This document shows, one piece after another, positions 57,575 to 64,000 of a stretch of 64,000 nucleotides of DNA. Source of the DNA: Bradyrhizobium genosp. L (lineage in GTDB: Bacteria; Pseudomonadota; Alphaproteobacteria; Rhizobiales; Xanthobacteraceae); contig NZ_CP061378.1 of the NCBI RefSeq assembly GCF_015624485.1, forward strand, positions 6,448,001 to 6,512,000. The letters are read 5' to 3'. Below the pieces are notes generated by a model, which had not been told where the DNA came from, searched no databases, and saw nothing but the letters and a program-made list of their open reading frames with translations. The translations under genes were made by a program, and so were the position numbers. The stretch's first letter is position 1; each line of letters opens with the position of its first letter.

Positions 57575-57745
57575 CTATTTTGTGCTGCGCCCCTTGAGCA
57601 GCTTCTCGACGTCAGGCCTGATGCCGTCGGGGACCGACCGGCATGCGCACGCTTTCGCATGCGCCACGTGCCATTTGATCCGCTGCTCGCGCGTGGCCCG
57701 GGGCGGCATGCGGTTGTCGCGATGCCACTCCCGGTTCAGGGCCAT
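57575..57745 (-). CDS. Small protein with CxC and EQRIKWH motifs, unknown function
   Basis: The product has 56 residues, starts MALNREWHRDNRMP and continues with TREQRIKWHVAHAKACACR. I recall similar short proteins with an EQRIxWHxxHxxxCxCR core in several proteobacteria. The spaced histidines and two cysteines could bind a metal. GGCGAGG before the ATG overlaps the end of pntB, and the alpha/beta hydrolase gene starts 13 bases after the stop, so it is embedded in that operon. Confidence 0.7.
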   Translation of the reverse strand: MALNREWHRDNRMPPRATREQRIKWHVAHAKACACRSVPDGIRPDVEKLLKGRSTK

Positions 57746-57757
57746 CCGCGCCTCGCC

Positions 57758-59155
57758 TTACATCGCCTTGACGATGTTCTCAGTGACCTTCTTGGCGTCG
57801 CCGAGCAGCATCATGGTGTTGTCGCGGTAGAACAGCGGATTGTCGATGCCGGCATAGCCGGACGCCAGCGAGCGCTTGATGAACATCACGGTGCCGGCCT
57901 TCCAGACCTGCAGCACCGGCATGCCGTAGATCGGCGAGGTCTTGTCTTCTTCCGCAGCCGGGTTGGTGACGTCGTTGGCGCCGATCACGAAGGCGATGTC
58001 GGCCTGGGCGAACTCCGAGTTGATGTCCTCGAGCTCGAACACCTCGTCATAGGGCACGTTGGCTTCGGCCAGCAACACGTTCATGTGGCCGGGCATGCGG
58101 CCCGCCACCGGGTGGATGGCGTATTTCACCTCGACGCCTTCCTTCTTCAGGATGTCGCCCATTTCGCGCAGCGCATGCTGGGCCTGCGCCACCGCCATGC
58201 CGTAGCCGGGCACGATGATGACCTTCTGCGCGTTCTTCATGATGAACGCGGCATCGTCGGCCGAGCCGAGCTTGGCCGGCTTCTGCTCGCCCGAGCCGCC
58301 GCCGGCGGCCGCGGTCTCGCCGCCGAAGCCGCCGAGGATCACCGAGATGAACGAACGGTTCATCGCGTGGCACATGATGTAGGACAGGATCGCGCCGGAG
58401 GAGCCGACCAGCGCGCCGGTGATGATCAGCGCCGAGTTGCCCAGCGTGAAACCGATGCCGGCCGCGGCCCAGCCGGAATAGGAGTTCAGCATCGAGATCA
58501 CGACCGGCATGTCGGCGCCGCCGATCGGGATGATCATCAGCACGCCGAGCGCCAGCGCGATGATCGTGATCAGCCAGAAGTCGAGCGCGCTGCCCGACAT
58601 CACCAGGCCGACGATGAACACGACCAGCAGCACGGCGAGCACGATGTTGATGGCGTGGCGGAACGGCAGGATGATCGGCGCGCCGCTCATCCGTGCCGAC
58701 AGCTTCAGGAACGCGATCACCGAGCCGGTAAACGTCAGCGCGCCGATCGCGACGCCGAGCGACATTTCCACCAGGCTCTGCGGATGGATGTTGCCGGGCG
58801 TGCCGATGTCGAAGGCTTCCGGCGCATAGAACGCGCCGGCAGCGACCAGCACCGCGGCCATGCCGACCAGCGAGTGGAACGCGGCGACCAGCTCGGGCAT
58901 CGAGGTCATCGGCACCCGGCGGGCGATCACCGCGCCGATGCCGCCGCCGATCGCGACCGCCAGGATCACCAGCAGCCAGGCCACGCCGTCGGCCGGCGGA
59001 TGGGTCGCCAGCGTGGTGCCGACCGCGATCGCCATGCCGATCATGCCGAACATGTTGCCCTGGCGCGATGACGCCGGGCTCGACAGGCCGCGCAGCGCCA
59101 GGATGAACAGCACGCCGGCGACCAGATAGAATACTGCAGACAGATTGGCGCTCAT
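57758..59155 (-). CDS. pntB: NAD(P) transhydrogenase subunit beta
   Basis: The product has 465 residues. It has about nine membrane helices (domain II) and then the soluble NADP-binding domain III (IIVPGYGMAVAQAQHALREM near 295, GANDVTNPAAEEDKTSPIYGMPVLQVW near 395). The enzyme couples proton entry to NADPH formation from NADH. It is the third gene of a three-gene set; the 40-base gap to pntAb includes no terminator. Confidence 0.95.
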   Translation of the reverse strand: MSANLSAVFYLVAGVLFILALRGLSSPASSRQGNMFGMIGMAIAVGTTLATHPPADGVAWLLVILAVAIGGGIGAVIARRVPMTSMPELVAAFHSLVGMAAVLVAAGAFYAPEAFDIGTPGNIHPQSLVEMSLGVAIGALTFTGSVIAFLKLSARMSGAPIILPFRHAINIVLAVLLVVFIVGLVMSGSALDFWLITIIALALGVLMIIPIGGADMPVVISMLNSYSGWAAAGIGFTLGNSALIITGALVGSSGAILSYIMCHAMNRSFISVILGGFGGETAAAGGGSGEQKPAKLGSADDAAFIMKNAQKVIIVPGYGMAVAQAQHALREMGDILKKEGVEVKYAIHPVAGRMPGHMNVLLAEANVPYDEVFELEDINSEFAQADIAFVIGANDVTNPAAEEDKTSPIYGMPVLQVWKAGTVMFIKRSLASGYAGIDNPLFYRDNTMMLLGDAKKVTENIVKAM

Positions 59156-59195
59156 CTCAGGTCCCCCAAATTCTCACATCACCCCGAGGTGGCGT

Positions 59196-59513
59196 TTACT
59201 TGGCTTTCTTCTTGTACATCGCCAGCATGCGCTGGGTGACGAGGAAGCCGCCGAAGATGTTCACGCAGGCGAAGATCAGCGCGACGAAGCCGAAGCCGCG
59301 CGCCCAGCCCGAGCCGCTCGACACCATGCCGACGCCGACCGCGAGCAGCGCGCCGACCACGATCACCGAAGAGATCGCGTTGGTGACGCTCATCAGCGGC
59401 GTATGCAGGGCCGGCGTCACCGACCACACCACGAAATAGCCGACGAACACGGCAAGGACGAAAATCGATAGCCGGAACACGAAGGGATCCACGGCCTGCG
59501 CGATATGCTCCAT
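59196..59513 (-). CDS. pntAB: NAD(P) transhydrogenase subunit alpha part 2 (membrane part)
   Basis: The product has 105 residues with three membrane helices ([55 protein letters not shown]). In three-subunit enzymes the alpha chain is split and this is its membrane portion. The ATG at 59513 lies 11 bases after the first part. Confidence 0.92.
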   Translation of the reverse strand: MEHIAQAVDPFVFRLSIFVLAVFVGYFVVWSVTPALHTPLMSVTNAISSVIVVGALLAVGVGMVSSGSGWARGFGFVALIFACVNIFGGFLVTQRMLAMYKKKAK

Positions 59514-59524
59514 GGCTTGTTTCC

Positions 59525-60649
59525 TTATTTCGACTGGAAGTTGGGATGGATGACGGCGCCGTCCTTGGTCAGCGCGGTGGCCTTCACCAGTTCGTCGTCC
59601 CAATTGACCGCGAGCGCCTTGCTGGCCTTGTCGACCATGGTCTCGATGAACGAGAACAGGTTGCGTGCGTAAAGACTGGACGCCGAGGCGGCGACGCGGC
59701 CGGCGACGTTGGTGTAGCCGACGATCTTGATGCCGTCGGTCTCGACGACCTCGCCGGGTTTCGCACCCTCGACATTGCCGCCGCGCTCGACCGCGAGATC
59801 GACCAGCACGGAGCCGGGCTTCATCGATTTCACCATCTCGCCCGACACCAGCTTGGGCGCCGGACGGCCGGGAATCAGCGCCGTGGTGATCACGATGTCC
59901 TGCTTCTTGATGTGCTCGGCGGTGAGCGCGGCCTGCTTGGCCTGGTACTCCCTGGACATCTCCTTGGCGTAGCCGCCGGCGGTCTGCGCGTTCTTGAACT
60001 CCTCGTCCTCGACGGCGAGGAATTTGGCGCCGAGCGATTCGACCTGTTCCTTGGTGGCGGGCCGCACGTCGGTCGCGGTGACGATCGCGCCCAGCCGCCG
60101 CGCGGTCGCGATCGCCTGCAGGCCGGCGACGCCGACGCCCATCACGAACACCTTGGCGGCTGGAACGGTGCCGGCCGCGGTCATCATCATCGGGAAGGCG
60201 CGGCCGAACGCCTCCGCGCCTTCGATCACGGCACGGTAGCCGGCGAGGTTGGCCTGCGAGGACAGCACGTCCATCACCTGGGCGCGGGTGATGCGCGGCA
60301 TCAATTCCATCGCGAAGGCGGAAACGCCGGCGTCGGCGATCGTCTTCAGCGCGGCCTCGTTGCCATACGGGTCCATGATCGCGATGACGAGCGCGCCGCG
60401 CTTGTAGTGGCCAAGTTCCGAGGCCTCGGGCCGCTTCACCTTGATGATGATGTCGGCGTCCTTGAGCGCGTCGGCGGAGACCGTGGCACCCGCCGCGGTG
60501 AATTCCGAATCAGGCAGGCCGGACTTGACGCCGGCGCCCGGCTCGACGGCGACCTCGGCGCCCAGCGCCTTGAACTTCTTGATCGTGTCGGGCGAGGCCG
60601 CAACGCGCGGCTCGGACGGATCGATTTCCTTGGCAACGGCAATCTTCAT
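59525..60649 (-). CDS. pntAA: NAD(P) transhydrogenase subunit alpha part 1 (NAD-binding)
   Basis: The product has 374 residues and is soluble. It is the NAD(H)-binding domain I, related to alanine dehydrogenase: [21 protein letters not shown] at the start, [20 protein letters not shown] for the nucleotide, and [24 protein letters not shown] precedes the ATG. As first gene of the set it probably has its own promoter in the 140 bases behind it. Confidence 0.95.
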   Translation of the reverse strand: MKIAVAKEIDPSEPRVAASPDTIKKFKALGAEVAVEPGAGVKSGLPDSEFTAAGATVSADALKDADIIIKVKRPEASELGHYKRGALVIAIMDPYGNEAALKTIADAGVSAFAMELMPRITRAQVMDVLSSQANLAGYRAVIEGAEAFGRAFPMMMTAAGTVPAAKVFVMGVGVAGLQAIATARRLGAIVTATDVRPATKEQVESLGAKFLAVEDEEFKNAQTAGGYAKEMSREYQAKQAALTAEHIKKQDIVITTALIPGRPAPKLVSGEMVKSMKPGSVLVDLAVERGGNVEGAKPGEVVETDGIKIVGYTNVAGRVAASASSLYARNLFSFIETMVDKASKALAVNWDDELVKATALTKDGAVIHPNFQSK

Positions 60650-60791
60650 GGGCCCTCCGGCGGCGCTGGCAGCGCACGCGTCTTCAAACTAGCGTTATTT
60701 TCGCCAGGTTGGATACCCGGTTTGTGCAGCCGGGCTCGACAGGAATTCGCCACCCCGCCGCGAGACGGCGAGGCCTTGGCCGATCGGGGGA

Positions 60792-60944
60792 TCAGACCAG
60801 GAAATAGGCCATCAGGATGAGGATGATGGCGACGGTGGCGGAGCCGAATTTGACGAGCTTGATGAACCCTTCATAGGTCTGCTCGTGCGCAATGTAATCG
60901 TTGCCGTCGGCGGTCGTGTAAACCACTTCGCTATGGTCTGCCAT
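60792..60944 (-). CDS. aa3-type cytochrome c oxidase subunit IV, short form
   Basis: The product has 50 residues. A polar N-terminus (MADHSEVVYTTADGNDYIAH, EQTYEGFIKLVKFG) precedes one membrane helix (ATVAIILILMAYFLV). This is the plan of the tiny subunit IV of alphaproteobacterial aa3 oxidases, which packs against the main subunits. GGGGA precedes the ATG. It lies 140 bases before the transhydrogenase genes, away from the other oxidase genes, as is common. Confidence 0.8.
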   Translation of the reverse strand: MADHSEVVYTTADGNDYIAHEQTYEGFIKLVKFGSATVAIILILMAYFLV

Positions 60945-61193
60945 CGCTGTCCCCAGTCAGAAAGTCACGTTCGCGAGCCATTACCGCAAACACGGTGGCA
61001 GAGCAACGGAGGCTGCCGCAATTCGGCCGTGGAGAGGCCGATTGCCCGGGATCAAGGCAGTTTCCCGGCGATCCGGCCTCGCCGCCGGGGGTGCAAGGCA
61101 GGATTCATCTCCGGATCGAGGGTGCCGCAGAAGAATCGTTCCGCCGACCGCGGGATTCGCGAGCGGCGCCCCTTATTGCAAAACCTTCCGGTC

Positions 61194-63074
61194 TCAGCCC
61201 ATCGCCTCCAGCTCGTCGATCATCCCTGATATGACCGACAGGCCGCCGTCCCAGAATTTGGGATCCTTGGCGTCGAGCCCGAACGGCCTCAAGAGCTCCG
61301 AATAGTGCTTGGTGCCGCCGGCGGCGAGCATGTCGAGATAGCGCTCGGCGAAACCATCCGAGGCGTGCTCGTAGACCGCATAGAGCGAGTTCACCAGGCA
61401 GTCGCCGAATGCGTAGGCATAGACGTAGAACGGCGAATGGATGAAGTGCGGGATGTACATCCAGAACGTCTCGTAGCCCGGCTTGATCTCGATCGCGGGC
61501 CCGAGGCTTTCGCCCTGCACGCTGAGCCAGATCTGGCCGAGCCGTTCGGCGGTGAGCTCGCCGTTCCTGCGCTCGGTATGCACCGCGCGCTCGAAGGTAT
61601 AGAACGCGATCTGCCGCACCACGGTGTTGATCATGTCCTCGACCTTGCCGGCGAGCAGCGCCTGGCGCTGCTTGGCGCTCTTGGTCTGCGACAACAGCCG
61701 CCTGAAGGTCAGCATCTCGCCGAACACGCTCGCGGTCTCCGCCAAGGTCAGCGGCGTCGGCGCCATCAGCGCGCCGTTCCTGGCCGCCAGCACCTGGTGC
61801 ACGCCGTGGCCGAGTTCATGGGCGAGCGTCATGACGTCGCGCGGCTTGCCCTGGTAGTTCATCAGCACGTAGGGGTGCGCCGACGGCGTGGTCGGATGCG
61901 AGAACGCGCCCGGCGCCTTGCCGGGCCGCACCGGCGCATCGATCCAGCGGTCGACGAAGAAGCGCTCGGCGATATCGGCCATCCGCGGCGAGAAGCCGCG
62001 ATAGGCCGACAGCACCATGTTGCGCGCCTCGGGCCAGGCGATGGTGCCGGTCGCCGCGAACGGCAGCGGCGCGTTGCGGTCCCAGTGCGGCAGCTTCTTC
62101 TTTTTGAACCAGCCCGCCTTCAGCGCGTAGTAACGATGCGACAGCTTCGGATAGGCCGCGCGCACCGAGGCGACCAGCGCATCCACCACCTCGCGCTCGA
62201 CGCGGTTGTTGAGATGGCGGGCGTCGGCGACGTCCTGGAATCCGCGCCAGCGGTCGGAGATCTCCTTGTCCTTGGCGAGCGTGTTGGTGACCAGCGCAAA
62301 GGTGCGCTCATTGTCCTTGAAGGTCTTGGCCAGCGCCTGCGCCGCCGCCTTGCGCTTGTCGCCCGCCTTGTCCTGCAACAGGTTCAGCGTCGGCTCGATC
62401 GCGAGCTCCTTGCCGGCGAGCTTGAAGCGCAGGCCGGAGATGGTCTGGTCGAACAGCCGATTCCAGGCCGCATAGCCGCTCTGCGCCTTCTCGTGAAACA
62501 GCTGCTCGACGCGATCCTCGAGCTGGTACGGCTTGTCCTTGCGCAGGTCCTCGATCCACGGCCGGTAATGACCGAGCGCGGGCTCGGCCATCGCGCGCTC
62601 GATCACATCATCGTCAACGCGATTGAGCTCGAGCGAGAAGAACAGCAGGTGGACCGAGGCCGCGGTCAGCCGCTCGGACACGTCGCCGTAGAATTTCGAG
62701 ATCGCGGGATCGACGCTGTCGCCGGCATGAACGAGGCCGGCATAGGAGCCGAGCCGGCCGGCGAGGTCGTCGATCGCCTCGTAGCGCCTGATCGCCTCGG
62801 CCAGCCATTTGCCGCCGGCTTCGCCGGCGGTATTTTCGGCCAGCTTGCCCTTGTAGTCGGTCTCAAACGCGACGCAATCTGCATCCATCTTCGCCAAGTC
62901 GCGCGCGACATCCGGCGCGTCGATGCCGGCGTAGAGATCCGCCAGATTCCATTCGGGCAGCTTGCCCGTCTTGCCGGCCGCGTTGCTCGCCGGCTTTCCG
63001 GTGGCCGGTCTGCGTTGCACGGATTGCTTGCGGAGGGCGGGCTTGTTGACAGCGGATTTGGAGCGCGAGGTCAT
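61194..63074 (-). CDS. pepF: Oligoendopeptidase F, M3 family
   Basis: The product has 626 residues. The zinc site MTLAHELGHGVHQVLA near residue 418, with the third ligand in LTLAETASVFGEM 25 residues on, is intact. SHPTTPSAHPYVLMNYQGKPRDV precedes it as in PepF proteins. The enzyme cuts short peptides in the cytoplasm. The first 40 residues are basic and low in complexity, an unusual extension, so the start may be further in. Confidence 0.92.
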   Translation of the reverse strand: MTSRSKSAVNKPALRKQSVQRRPATGKPASNAAGKTGKLPEWNLADLYAGIDAPDVARDLAKMDADCVAFETDYKGKLAENTAGEAGGKWLAEAIRRYEAIDDLAGRLGSYAGLVHAGDSVDPAISKFYGDVSERLTAASVHLLFFSLELNRVDDDVIERAMAEPALGHYRPWIEDLRKDKPYQLEDRVEQLFHEKAQSGYAAWNRLFDQTISGLRFKLAGKELAIEPTLNLLQDKAGDKRKAAAQALAKTFKDNERTFALVTNTLAKDKEISDRWRGFQDVADARHLNNRVEREVVDALVASVRAAYPKLSHRYYALKAGWFKKKKLPHWDRNAPLPFAATGTIAWPEARNMVLSAYRGFSPRMADIAERFFVDRWIDAPVRPGKAPGAFSHPTTPSAHPYVLMNYQGKPRDVMTLAHELGHGVHQVLAARNGALMAPTPLTLAETASVFGEMLTFRRLLSQTKSAKQRQALLAGKVEDMINTVVRQIAFYTFERAVHTERRNGELTAERLGQIWLSVQGESLGPAIEIKPGYETFWMYIPHFIHSPFYVYAYAFGDCLVNSLYAVYEHASDGFAERYLDMLAAGGTKHYSELLRPFGLDAKDPKFWDGGLSVISGMIDELEAMG

Positions 63075-63216
63075 CTTGTTCAGAACCTTACTTCGGTCGG
63101 AAAGACTGCGGCGGCGGGGAAATCAAAGCGGAATTGCAACATTTAAGAGTGCGTTAATCGGCTTCGGCGACAGTGCCCCGATTCGAGACAAATAATCGTA
63201 GCGTGCGGGGAAAACC

Positions 63217-64000
<784 letters not shown>

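Overview
The window looks like a chromosomal segment of an alphaproteobacterium, most probably Bradyrhizobium or a close relative. The grounds are high-GC coding sequence over most of the length, paired phasins, a three-subunit proton-translocating transhydrogenase, a short aa3-oxidase subunit IV, a tRNA-His that has A73 and no G-1, and several families of palindromic intergenic repeats. The genus is an inference from memory of gene content, not from a database search.

Positions 1-16700 form an accessory island that is visibly richer in A/T than the rest. A tightly packed minus-strand operon fills 15271 to 1 and continues past the left edge. In order of transcription it encodes an amino-type DNA methyltransferase, a 921-residue DrmE-like protein, the DISARM core DrmA (helicase), DrmB (DUF1998) and DrmC (PLD nuclease), a HEPN-like protein with an RX4H motif, a 600-residue protein I cannot assign, and a second PLD protein with two HKD motifs that is cut by the edge. 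This is neither textbook class 1 nor class 2 DISARM and is the best candidate for a new variant. The island's right side carries an integrase remnant and two tRNA 3'-half fragments (Glu-CTC-like and fMet-like), which are scars of integration into tRNA genes.

Positions 16681-31701 hold tenA, tRNA-His, two phasins, a large PAS histidine kinase, a catabolic cluster (alpha/beta-hydrolase lacking its serine, GntR regulator, aldehyde dehydrogenase, MFS carrier), a two-subunit CoA-transferase and an AsmA protein.

Positions 31818-38088 hold two convergent, incomplete ABC importers. One has a binding protein and two sugar-type permeases but no ATPase. The other has two polyamine-type permeases and an ATPase but no binding protein. 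A TPR protein follows, then a glycerol-3-phosphate dehydrogenase gene split by a complete IS630-family element with a duplicated TA.

Positions 42093-50199 hold an ABC-F ATPase with a leader peptide and a possible RBS-sequestering helix, a PAS-GGDEF-EAL protein, an L-2-hydroxyglutarate-oxidase-like flavoprotein, four small conserved proteins and a diguanylate cyclase. Positions 50353-64000 are mostly housekeeping: purEK, aqpZ, rpsU, a TPR lipoprotein, a repeat-rich membrane-anchored protein, a minus-strand run from the oxidase subunit IV and transhydrogenase genes to a cation/proton exchanger and a cupin, the peptidase pepF, and the start of an NtrC-type response regulator cut by the right edge. 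Two small genes (57575-57745 and 60792-60944) were read by eye.
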